From Gemmobacter sp. (GTDB lineage: Bacteria > Pseudomonadota > Alphaproteobacteria > Rhodobacterales > Rhodobacteraceae), in the NCBI GenBank assembly GCA_031260425.1, contig JAIRJX010000235.1:1-38755 (forward strand): a stretch of DNA of 38,755 nucleotides. The letters run 5' to 3'. The position numbers and the translations under genes are program-made. The notes under the pieces are model-generated. The model saw only the letters and a program-made list of their open reading frames with translations, made no database searches and was not told where the DNA came from. Each line of letters starts with the position of its first letter. Position 1 is the first letter of the stretch. Positions 18,577 to 29,312 of the stretch are shown in pieces.

Positions 18577-19869
18577 TCAGACCAGCACCTCCTGCGCGAC
18601 CTGATCCGTCACACCGAAAATCCGCTTGTAGCGCGCGATCTCCCCAGCCGGCCCCATCGCCTTGTTAGGGTTGTCAGACAGCTTCACCGTCGGCCGGCCA
18701 TTGGCGCTGACCGCCTTGCAGACCAGACTGAACGGTGCGAGCCGGTCGCCCGCCAGCCCGCAGAAATCGTTCGTCAGCATCGTGCCCCAGCCGAAGGAGA
18801 CCTTCACCCGGCCGTGGAATTGCGCGTGTAGTTCCTCGATCTTTTCTACATCCAGCCCGTCGGAGAAGATGACCAGCTTCTGCGCCGGATCCTCGCCGCG
18901 CTCACGCCACCAGCGGATCGCGATCTCCGCCCCCTGCGCCGGATCCCCGGAATCGATGCGGATCCCGGTCCATTTCGACAACCAACCCGGCGCGTTACCC
19001 AAAAAGCCTTCGGTTCCGAAAGTGTCGGGCAGGATGATGCGCAGATTGCCGTCATGCTCCTCATGCCAGTCTGCCAGCACACGATAGGGCGCTTCGGCCA
19101 GTTCTGCGTCGGTCTCGGCAAGCGCGGCCTCCACCATCGGCAGTTCATGCGCATTGGTGCCGATCGCCTCGATGTCGCGTTTCATGGCAATGCGGCAATT
19201 GGAGGTGCCGGTGAACACCCTGTCGCCGAGGCCCTCTTGCATCGCCTGCACGCACCAGTCTTGCCAAAGGAAGGAGTGCCGTCGCCTTGTGCCGAAATCG
19301 GCGATCTTCAATCCCTCGATCCGCCGCAACCGCTTGATCTTTTCCCAGATCCGGGCCATGGCGCGGGCATAAAGCACCTGAAGCTCGAACTTCCCCATAT
19401 CCTTGAGCACCGCGCGCGAGCGCAGCTCCATCAGCACGGCAAGGGCCGGGATCTCCCACAGCATGACCTCGGGCCAGCGCCCCTCGAAGGTCAGCTCATA
19501 TTGCCCATCGCGCTTTTCCAGGTGATAGGCGGGCAGGCGCAGCCCCTCGAACCATTCCATAAAATCGGAGCGAAACATCTGGCGTTTGCCATAAAACGTA
19601 TTGCCGCGCAGCCAGGTGCTTTCGCCGCGCGACAGGCCGAGGCTGCGCACATGATCAAGTTGTTCCCGCAACTCCCCTTCGTCGATCAGGTCCGCCAGCC
19701 GTACCGCCTTCGTGCGGTTGATCAGGCTGAACACCACGTTCGTATCCGGCCGATTTCGGAAGATCGACTGGCACATCAGCAACTTGTAGAAATCCGTGTC
19801 AATCAGAGACCGCACGATCGGATCGATCTTCCAGTTGTGATTGTGAACCCGCGTGGCGATATCTACCAT
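18577..19869 (-). CDS. pncB: Nicotinate phosphoribosyltransferase
   Basis: MVDIATRVHNHNWKIDPIVRSLIDTDFYKLLMCQSIF...FGTRRRHSFLWQ...GTSNCRIAMKRDIEAIGTNAHELPM...GIRIDSGDP; SD GGGAGG upstream. Confidence 0.96.
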   Translation of the reverse strand: MVDIATRVHNHNWKIDPIVRSLIDTDFYKLLMCQSIFRNRPDTNVVFSLINRTKAVRLADLIDEGELREQLDHVRSLGLSRGESTWLRGNTFYGKRQMFRSDFMEWFEGLRLPAYHLEKRDGQYELTFEGRWPEVMLWEIPALAVLMELRSRAVLKDMGKFELQVLYARAMARIWEKIKRLRRIEGLKIADFGTRRRHSFLWQDWCVQAMQEGLGDRVFTGTSNCRIAMKRDIEAIGTNAHELPMVEAALAETDAELAEAPYRVLADWHEEHDGNLRIILPDTFGTEGFLGNAPGWLSKWTGIRIDSGDPAQGAEIAIRWWRERGEDPAQKLVIFSDGLDVEKIEELHAQFHGRVKVSFGWGTMLTNDFCGLAGDRLAPFSLVCKAVSANGRPTVKLSDNPNKAMGPAGEIARYKRIFGVTDQVAQEVLV

Positions 19870-22144
19870 CCGGTGCCTCCCTTTGCCCCATACTTACGCC
19901 ATCATCGGGACCGGGGTCAAAGCCGATGGCCTGAGCGACCTGCCCGCGGGAAACGATCCGCGCAAGCAGTGCGTAAAGATCGCCGCGCAGGATCGGCTTT
20001 GCAAGCCGTCCGTTCATGCCGGCCTCAACCAGCGCCTCGGCATGATCGCCGTCCGAGAAGGCGGTAAGCGCGTGGATCGGACAGGCAGGCAGGCCAAGCC
20101 GCGCCTCGTGTGCACGGATCGCCCGCGTCGCCTCCATCCCGTCCATCTCAGGCATGGAGATGTCCATCAGCACCAGATCGGGCGGGGCGGCGATATAGCG
20201 CTCCACCGCCTCGCGCCCGTTGGCCGCCTCGATCACCCGAGCCACGCTACGCTCCAGAAGCTTGCGGGCAATCAGCAGGTTGGTGCGGTTATCCTCGGCC
20301 AGAAGCACCGTCAGCCCGGTGCGTGGCACCGCAGCCGCAGGCACCGGCCGCGGCGCGGCAGTCCCCGATGCACAGCGCTGCAGCCGCAGCAGCACGGTAA
20401 ACTCCGAGCCTCGCCCCGGCTCCGAGCGCAGTGTAATGTCGCCCCCCATCTGCCGTGCCAATATACGCGAGATGGTCAGACCCAGCCCGGTGCCGCCGAA
20501 ACGGCGCGAGATCGTGCTGTCGGCCTGGGTGAACCCCTCGAAGACCATGGCGATCCGTTCCGGCCTGATGCCGATGCCGGTATCCGCGATCGCGATGCGC
20601 AGCAAATCCTCCTGTGGGCCGGTATCGCGGCTGAGACGGACCTCGACCCCGCCAGTCTCGGTGAACTTCACTGCATTGCCGAGAAGGTTGAGCAGAATCT
20701 GCCGCAGCCGCCCCGCATCGCCCAGATGATGGGGAAAACCCGGCTCCGCAGTGAGCGAAAGTGCAAGCCCCTTCTTCTGTGCCGAGGGCCGGATCAGCTT
20801 CACCGCACCGGCGATCACTTCGGGCACCGAAAGCGGCTCGGCCAGAAGATCCGCCTTGCCGGCCTGAAGCTTCGAGAGGTCCAGCACATCGTTGATGATG
20901 GTCAGCAGCGCCTGCCCGGATTCGATGATCGTATCGACATATTGCCGTTGCTGGCTCCCCAGCCTCGTATCGCCCAGAAGTTCGGCCACCCCGATCACCC
21001 CGTTCAGCGGCGTGCGGATCTCATGGCTCATCGTGGCGAGGAATTGCGATTTTGCCTGCGCCGCCGTCTCGGCCGCCGCCCGTGCGGCGGCAAGCTCGGT
21101 GGCATGGGCGCGCGCCTCCGTCACGTCGCGTTCCAGCGAGATGAAAAGCTCGGGACGGCCCAGCCCATCGAAGACCGGGTTCATGGAAATGTCCATCCAG
21201 ACCCGCCGCCCCTCCTTGGTGCGGTTCAGCAGTTCCAGCCGGATCGGCCGCCCCTCCGCCTGCGCCAGATGCAGCCGCGCCAGATCCGTGTGAGAGGTTT
21301 CCGGCGCGTCGAGCAGTTCCGACGGCCTGCGCCCCACCGCCTCGTCAAAAGGGTAGCCGGTGATCCGGCTGAAGGCGGCATTCACCCAATCGATCCGGCC
21401 ATCGGCGCCGGTGAAGACCACGCTGTCCGAAGCGTGTTGCGCCACCAGCGCAAGGCGCTGCGATTGCCGGGCGCTGGCCGCCAGCGCCTGCTGGGACCGG
21501 CTGAGTGCCAGTTGCTCGTCGAGCAGCGCCTGTTCGAATCGGTTGCGCTCGCGGTGTCCCTTCTCCACCGCGCGGATGAAGAGCAGCGCGATGGAACCCA
21601 GCAGGATCAGTGACAGGATGAGGAACAGACCGCCACGCCCCATGCCCGGCACCAGCCCCACGAGCAAGCCGGCGGCGGCAAGGCCATAAACGCCCAACCG
21701 CATCCGGCCGCCTTCGGGGAAGTGATGGCGCACCAGCCCGGCATTGAGCACCGCCGCAGCCAGGAAGACCGAAGCGAAAAAGCGCGCCTCGACCAAGGGA
21801 ATGAAATGCCAGCAGATATAGATGCAAACGGCGACGGTCAGCGCCTGCGCCCCTGCCGTAAGCGCGGCGAGGCGGCGCAGCAGTTCGGGCACCGTCCCGA
21901 TCCGCCGGCGCAAAATCACGCGCAGCAGCAGGCAATCGGCAGCCTCACCGGACAGCAGGATCAGCAGACTCACCGGAGCCATCCAGCCGAAACCGAGCAG
22001 ACCGACCACCGCCGCGCCGATCAGCGTCATGCACAGGCGTATGGTGAAATTGCGCACCCGACCGCGTGCATAGCGCAGGAACAGTCCGTCACGGCCATTC
22101 CGCCTGATGAAGTCATCCCGTGCCGCTACAACCGATCCGTCCAT
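19799..22144 (-). CDS. Membrane-bound PAS hybrid sensor histidine kinase with C-terminal receiver
   Basis: N-terminal hydrophobic helices; PAS NAAFSRITGYPFDEAVGRRPSELL; SHEIRTPLNGVIGV; GTGLGLTISRILARQMGG; REC VLLAEDNRTNLLIA...DLVLMDISMPEMDG...LAKPI. 3' end overlaps pncB start by 71 nt. Confidence 0.92.
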   Translation of the reverse strand: MDGSVVAARDDFIRRNGRDGLFLRYARGRVRNFTIRLCMTLIGAAVVGLLGFGWMAPVSLLILLSGEAADCLLLRVILRRRIGTVPELLRRLAALTAGAQALTVAVCIYICWHFIPLVEARFFASVFLAAAVLNAGLVRHHFPEGGRMRLGVYGLAAAGLLVGLVPGMGRGGLFLILSLILLGSIALLFIRAVEKGHRERNRFEQALLDEQLALSRSQQALAASARQSQRLALVAQHASDSVVFTGADGRIDWVNAAFSRITGYPFDEAVGRRPSELLDAPETSHTDLARLHLAQAEGRPIRLELLNRTKEGRRVWMDISMNPVFDGLGRPELFISLERDVTEARAHATELAAARAAAETAAQAKSQFLATMSHEIRTPLNGVIGVAELLGDTRLGSQQRQYVDTIIESGQALLTIINDVLDLSKLQAGKADLLAEPLSVPEVIAGAVKLIRPSAQKKGLALSLTAEPGFPHHLGDAGRLRQILLNLLGNAVKFTETGGVEVRLSRDTGPQEDLLRIAIADTGIGIRPERIAMVFEGFTQADSTISRRFGGTGLGLTISRILARQMGGDITLRSEPGRGSEFTVLLRLQRCASGTAAPRPVPAAAVPRTGLTVLLAEDNRTNLLIARKLLERSVARVIEAANGREAVERYIAAPPDLVLMDISMPEMDGMEATRAIRAHEARLGLPACPIHALTAFSDGDHAEALVEAGMNGRLAKPILRGDLYALLARIVSRGQVAQAIGFDPGPDDGVSMGQREAPDGRYRHAGSQSQLEDRSDRAVSD

Positions 22145-22199
22145 GCCCCCCGACCTTTCCCTGAGGGCAGATTAGGCGAGAAGGTTTAATGGAAGATGA

Positions 22200-22805
22200 T
22201 CAAAGCAACAAAATGCCCGCCGCCCGCATCCGGTCACAGGCCGCCTCCAGCGAGCCGTCGAGGTCGATACCCCGACAGGCACCGAGCCTCACCGCAACCT
22301 CAAAACCCAGCCGCACCGCATCCAGTGCCGAATAGGCGACACAGAAGTCGGTGGCGAGGCCGGCCAGCATCAGCCGCCGCACACCTCGCCCACGCAGATA
22401 GCCCTCCAGCCCGGTCGGCGTGCTACGGTCATTTTCGAAGAATGCGGAATAGCTGTCGATCTGCGAACGGAAGCCCTTTCGGATCACCATATCCGCAGCG
22501 TCGGTCTTCAGCGCCGGATGGAAGGCCGCGCCTGCGCTGCCACGCACACAATGGCGCGGCCAGAGGACTTGCGGACCGTAAGCCATCGCGGTTACGGAAA
22601 ACGGCGCGGCGCCCGGATGGTTATCGGCGAAGCTGGTGTGATCGGCAGGGTGCCAGTCCTGCGTCAGCACCCGCACCGGATACTGGCCGAGCATCGCGTT
22701 CACCTCCGGCAGGATCGCGTCGCCCTCCGCCACGGCCAGCGCGCCGCCGGGGCAGAAATCGTTCTGCACATCGATCACGATCAGGGCTTCGTCATCCGGG
22801 CGCAT
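22200..22805 (-). CDS. pncA: Nicotinamidase
   Basis: MRPDDEALIVIDVQNDFCPGGALAVAEGDAILPEVN...DWHPADHTSFADNHPGA...RGVRRLMLAGLATDFCVAYSALDA. Confidence 0.96.
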   Translation of the reverse strand: MRPDDEALIVIDVQNDFCPGGALAVAEGDAILPEVNAMLGQYPVRVLTQDWHPADHTSFADNHPGAAPFSVTAMAYGPQVLWPRHCVRGSAGAAFHPALKTDAADMVIRKGFRSQIDSYSAFFENDRSTPTGLEGYLRGRGVRRLMLAGLATDFCVAYSALDAVRLGFEVAVRLGACRGIDLDGSLEAACDRMRAAGILLL

Positions 22806-22898
22806 GGCAACCTCCGCGTTTTCCCTTCGCTAAGGCCCGGGGCGTCCTGCGTCAATGCCGCGCTTGCATCATCGGCGCCGGCACGGCAGATGCAGGGA

Positions 22899-23804
22899 AT
22901 GATCATCATCGCCGCCCTTTACCACTTCACCCGCTTCCCCGACCCCGCTGCCCTGCGCGCCCCCCTGCAGGCACTGGCCGAGGCGCAAGGCATCAAGGGT
23001 TCGCTCCTGCTGGCCTCCGAGGGGGTCAACGGCACCATCGCCGGACCGCGCGCCGGCATGGATGCGATGCTGTCGGCGATCCGCGCCCTGCCCGGCTGCC
23101 GCGATCTGGAGCACAAGGAAAGCCATGCCGGCACCATGCCCTTCGGCCGCATGAAGGTGCGGCTGAAGCGCGAGATCGTCACCATGGGCCGACCCGACGT
23201 GGATCCGCGCGCCCGCGTCGGCCATTACGTCACCGCCACGGACTGGAACGCGCTGATTGCCGCGCCGGATGTGGCGGTGATCGACACCCGCAACGACTAC
23301 GAGGTTGCCATCGGCACATTCCGGGGCGCCATCGACCCCGGCACCGGCAGCTTCCGCGACTTTCCCGCCTGGTGGCAGGCCAATCATGTGCGCTTTCAGG
23401 GCAAGCGCATCGCCATGTTCTGTACCGGCGGCATCCGCTGCGAGAAATCGACCAACTACCTGCTCGGACAGGGGGTGGAGCAGGTCTTCCACCTCAAGGG
23501 CGGCATCCTGAAATATCTGGAGGAAGTGCCGCAGGGCGAAAGCCTATGGGACGGCCAATGCTATGTCTTCGACCAGCGGGTGAGCGTGGGACACGGGCTG
23601 GTTCCCGGCGATTACGGAACCTGCCATGCCTGCCGCCGGCCGGTAAGCCGTGACGACCGGCAGCACCCGGACTACGAGGAAGGGGTGCAATGTCCGCGCT
23701 GCACCGGGGAATATGCCGACACCGATCGCGCGCGCTTCCGCGAGCGAATGCGACAGATGGCGCTGGCGGAAAAACGTGGGAAGAGCCATCTCGGCCAGTC
23801 CTGA
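22899..23804 (+). CDS. trhO: tRNA uridine-5-oxyacetate-type hydroxylase / rhodanese-like TrhO (UPF0176)
   Basis: MIIIAALYHFTRFPDPAAL...SEGVNGTIAG...DTRNDYEVAIGTFRGAIDP...MFCTGGIRCEKSTNYLLGQG; the in-frame ATG at 22890 is an alternative start. Confidence 0.93.
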   Translation: MIIIAALYHFTRFPDPAALRAPLQALAEAQGIKGSLLLASEGVNGTIAGPRAGMDAMLSAIRALPGCRDLEHKESHAGTMPFGRMKVRLKREIVTMGRPDVDPRARVGHYVTATDWNALIAAPDVAVIDTRNDYEVAIGTFRGAIDPGTGSFRDFPAWWQANHVRFQGKRIAMFCTGGIRCEKSTNYLLGQGVEQVFHLKGGILKYLEEVPQGESLWDGQCYVFDQRVSVGHGLVPGDYGTCHACRRPVSRDDRQHPDYEEGVQCPRCTGEYADTDRARFRERMRQMALAEKRGKSHLGQS

Positions 23805-23935
23805 GGTAAGGGGCGGGTGTCGCGCTGTCCGGCGGTGCAGCATACCTTGCTCCGGGCAAGGTGTGGGCAAGAGCCTATGCATGACGGTTCATAAGCATTC
23901 ATTGCCGCCCGGTGGAACATGAAAGCCACCCCGCC

Positions 23936-24427
23936 TCAGGGCTGTGCGATCGCCACCACTTCCAGCGCCACCACCCCGGCCGGGCGACGCCAGATCACCG
24001 TATCGCCGATCTCCGCCCCGATCAGCGCGCGGGCGAGCGGCGAATGCGGGGCGATCCGGCCCAACGCGACATCAGCCTCATCCTCGCCGGTAATCTCGTA
24101 GCTGGCCTCGCCCCCATCCTCATCGGCCACCGTCACCCGCAGGCCGAAGGCAACCTCCCGCCCGGAATGGCCTGCGGGATCTACTGGAATGGCCGAGCGC
24201 AGCCGTACCTCCAGATAGCGGATATCACGCTCCGCCGCCGCTTCCGGCAGCCGGTCGAGCCGGTCCTGCCGCGCCCGCAGCGTAGCGAGTTCCCGCTGTT
24301 TCTCCAGCAGCCGCACCTGAAGCGCCGCAAGGCCGCGCGGCGTCACGTAGTTCGGATGCGGTGAGACCGGCAGGTCGGGCAGCGGATCGAGATCTTCCCG
24401 ATCCTCCTTCACGAAAGCACGGCTCAT
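23936..24427 (-). CDS. GreA/GreB family transcription elongation factor
   Basis: [36 protein letters not shown]...ITGEDEADVALGRIAPHSPLARALIGAEIGDTVIW. Confidence 0.92.
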   Translation of the reverse strand: MSRAFVKEDREDLDPLPDLPVSPHPNYVTPRGLAALQVRLLEKQRELATLRARQDRLDRLPEAAAERDIRYLEVRLRSAIPVDPAGHSGREVAFGLRVTVADEDGGEASYEITGEDEADVALGRIAPHSPLARALIGAEIGDTVIWRRPAGVVALEVVAIAQP

Positions 24428-24867
24428 CGCAGGATCGGCTCCAGCGGATCATAGAGCACGCTACCGCCCCACGCCGCCTCGGGCAGGCTGTCGGGCTTGT
24501 AGCGGATGGCGCGCAATCCGGCGCGGGTAAAGAAGCAGCGATCCGTCACGACACCCTCCGGGTCGCACCAGCCGGGGTCGAGCCGCCCCCCTGCGATATG
24601 GCAGCGGAAATAGACATCGACCTGGTGGAAGGTGCTCCGGGGATCGTGAAACTCGTTGACAAGGCAGGGCTCGCCCACCGTCACGGTGAGCCCGGTCTCC
24701 TCATGCACCTCGCGGATCAGGTTGTCGGGCAGCGATACGCCGCGCTCGACACCGCCGCCCGGCGCGCACCACAGATCACTGCGCCCGGCATAGGCGTTCA
24801 CGAGAAGCAACCGGCCCTCGTGCAGGATCAGCGCGCGGACGGCAAGGCGGGGCGACGGCGGTTTCAT
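24424..24867 (-). CDS. NUDIX domain hydrolase
   Basis: Start 24867 [62 protein letters not shown] (Nudix box); ATGA overlap with the Gre-family gene. Confidence 0.93.
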   Translation of the reverse strand: MKPPSPRLAVRALILHEGRLLLVNAYAGRSDLWCAPGGGVERGVSLPDNLIREVHEETGLTVTVGEPCLVNEFHDPRSTFHQVDVYFRCHIAGGRLDPGWCDPEGVVTDRCFFTRAGLRAIRYKPDSLPEAAWGGSVLYDPLEPILR

Positions 24868-24937
24868 CCGCGCAGGGTTGCTGAAACGGCGGGGAATGTC
24901 CATCTTCGATGCGAGGGAGGGCAAGGGGAAGGAACGG

Positions 24938-25666
24938 ATGATCCGCCTGTTCATACTGCTGCTTCTGCTGCTGGCCGACCCCGCCGAGGCCGATTGCGTC
25001 GTGCTGCTGCACGGCCTCGCACGAAGCGAAGCTTCGCTCCTGGCCATGGAAGCGGCACTGCGGGCGCAGGGCTACCGAGTGGTGAATCAGGGCTACCCCT
25101 CGACCGCCGCACCGATCCGCGACCTGGCGCCTCTGGTGGGCGACGCGGTGGCGCGCTGCGGGGCCGAGCGGGTGGATTTCGTCACCCACTCGATGGGCGG
25201 CATCCTCGTCCGCTACTGGCTGATGGATCACAGGCCGAAGAAAATGGGCCGGGTGGTGATGCTGGCCCCGCCCAATCACGGCTCGGAAATCGTCGATGCC
25301 TTCGGCTGGATGGGCGCCTTCGAATGGCTGAACGGCCCGGCGGGAGTGCAGCTCGGCACCCGCGACGGGTCGGTGCCGCACGCCCTGCCGCTTCCGGATT
25401 TCGAGTTGGGAGTGATTGCCGGCAGCCGCTCGTTGAACCCGATCTATTCGGCGATCATCAAGGGCGCGGATGATGGCAAGGTCTCGGTCGCCTCGACCCG
25501 CGTGGCGGGGATGAAGGCGCACCTGACACTCCCCGTCACCCATACCTTCATGATGCTGAACCCGGAAGTGATCGCTCAGACCATCCTCTTCCTGCGTGAA
25601 GGCCGGTTCGACCCGAATCTCGGCTATGCCCGAGCGGTGGAAATCACGCTGGGCGCCGCCCCCTGA
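24938..25666 (+). CDS. Secreted alpha/beta hydrolase (lipase-like)
   Basis: [41 protein letters not shown]...[15 protein letters not shown] (GHSMGG-type elbow)...[20 protein letters not shown] upstream. Confidence 0.88.
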   Translation: MIRLFILLLLLLADPAEADCVVLLHGLARSEASLLAMEAALRAQGYRVVNQGYPSTAAPIRDLAPLVGDAVARCGAERVDFVTHSMGGILVRYWLMDHRPKKMGRVVMLAPPNHGSEIVDAFGWMGAFEWLNGPAGVQLGTRDGSVPHALPLPDFELGVIAGSRSLNPIYSAIIKGADDGKVSVASTRVAGMKAHLTLPVTHTFMMLNPEVIAQTILFLREGRFDPNLGYARAVEITLGAAP

Positions 25667-25893
25667 CCCGCCCCCGGGATTTGCGAGATCGGTCCAGCCG
25701 TGCCGAGACCGTCTCCCCCCCCGTTCTTCATCCGGGCGGTAATATTCCCGGATGGCCGGACGGACCATAGGCCCGCGGCCGGGTGACGGCCCCCGCTGTC
25801 ACCACCTGCGAGCAATCGACACGTCGGGACCGACGGTGAAGACGGTCGCGAAGGGGGCGCTCGCGCCCCCTCTTGAGCCTTTGGCTCAATTCA

Positions 25894-25966
25894 CCCCCCG
25901 AGGATATTTTTGAACAGATGAAAGCAACTGGTCTTTGCTCTTTGGTGAAAATACTCTCGGGGGGGG
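25894..25966. repeat. Extragenic inverted-repeat element A
   Basis: Left arm CCCCCCGAGGATATTTTTGA and right arm TGAAAATACTCTCGGGGGG are near inverse complements; the middle (GAAAGCAA...TTTGCTCTTT) also pairs. Confidence 0.8.
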
Positions 25967-26187
25967 CGCGCGGAACGCGCGGCGGGGGCAGACAACCCCC
26001 TGACAGGTGCTTCGGGGACACCTGCTCGGGTCGGAGCCGGGTGGAGTGTCACCATGAAGCGGCGGCTACATGGCAAGTGGCCATCTGCGGCCGGAAGCGG
26101 CGTTTTGTCGTGTGGGGGAGACTTCCGAGGCTGCGGGCGTCGCGTGAAGCCATGCGGGCCGATGAGGAATGCTGGTCCCCCGCAGAT

Positions 26188-26226
26188 CATGAAGCAAAGG
26201 GCGCGGCGGTTGCCCGTCGCGCCCTG
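26188..26226 (-). terminator. Probable katG terminator hairpin
   Basis: Minus strand AGGGCGCG-ACGGGCAACCG-CCGCGCCCT followed by a weak TTGCTTC tract. Confidence 0.5.
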
Positions 26227-26246
26227 CAGCCGCCCCTATGGGCCGC

Positions 26247-28508
<2,262 letters not shown>

Positions 28509-28606
28509 TTACCAGAGCAAGACGGTGAGTATAGCTTGGAATTTCGGATTGACTTGACGGCACTTGACCATGAGCGACCCCGCACCGAAACAGGAGCGGC
28601 ATAAAA

Positions 28607-29185
28607 TCAATAGGTAGGCGGGCTGATCGCCCAGACCACCACCGTATCGCCGGGGCCCGGATTGCGGTAGCGGTGCGGCTCACGCGAAGCGTAGGAGAAG
28701 CTGTCGCCTTCCGACAACACGAAATGCCGCTCGCCGACCCAGAGTTCCAATTGCCCCGACAGCACCAGCCCCACCTCGTCGCCCTCATGCGTATAGGGCT
28801 GGCGCGCCTCGGCTCCCGGTGGCAGGTGCGAACGGAGCATCTCCAGCGCCAGCGACATCCTGGGTGTCAGAAGCTCGTCCACGATCCCCTGCTCATAGCC
28901 GACGCGCAGCCGGTTGGCGCGGCGGATGACATAGCCGCGCTCCGCCTCGGCCACCGGTTCCGTGCCGCCGGAGAAGAACCATTGCACCGTTACTCTCAGC
29001 CGCTGGGCGATGGAAACCAGCGCGCTGATCGAAGGCGCAGCCAGATCGCGCTCGATCTGGCTCAGATAGCCGATGGAAAGGCCACAGCCTTCAGCCAGTT
29101 GCGCAAGCGTAAGCCTGCGCCGCTTGCGCAACTCGCGCAGCCGGGCGCCAAGAAGCCGGTCGGGATCGGGGGGCTCTGTCACCAT
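28607..29185 (-). CDS. XRE-family transcriptional regulator with C-terminal cupin domain
   Basis: Start 29185 MVTEPPDPDRLLGARLRELRKRRRLTLAQLAEGCGLSIGYLSQIERDLAAPSISALVSIAQ HTH; cupin tail HEGDEVGLVLSGQLELWVGERHFVLSEGDSFSYASREPHRYRNPG. Confidence 0.93.
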   Translation of the reverse strand: MVTEPPDPDRLLGARLRELRKRRRLTLAQLAEGCGLSIGYLSQIERDLAAPSISALVSIAQRLRVTVQWFFSGGTEPVAEAERGYVIRRANRLRVGYEQGIVDELLTPRMSLALEMLRSHLPPGAEARQPYTHEGDEVGLVLSGQLELWVGERHFVLSEGDSFSYASREPHRYRNPGPGDTVVVWAISPPTY

Positions 29186-29238
29186 ATCTTGCCAACTACC
29201 GGTGTCACGGCATCCTAACCCGCTCCCCCCATCACCAG

Positions 29239-29269
29239 CCAGTAAAAATTTCATTGAAATTTTTACTGG
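29239..29269. promoter_or_regulatory. 31-bp perfect palindrome, candidate operator for the XRE-cupin regulator
   Basis: CCAGTAAAAATTTCA-T-TGAAATTTTTACTGG; lies between the divergent regulator and oxidoreductase starts. Confidence 0.8.
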
Positions 29270-29312
29270 CGCTGCGATAGTCCACTGAACCCATAAGCCC
29301 GAGCACCACGCC

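Noticed and set aside
25729-25754. Stem-loop with TAATATT in the loop, resembling a rolling-circle (geminivirus/CRESS-type) origin
   Set aside because: No Rep gene or iterons nearby and only a partial nonanucleotide match; treated as one of several hairpins in the gap.
25891-26190. 99-aa minus ORF ending ...CFHLFKNILGG
   Set aside because: Its C-terminus is just translation of the inverted-repeat element; no SD or domain.
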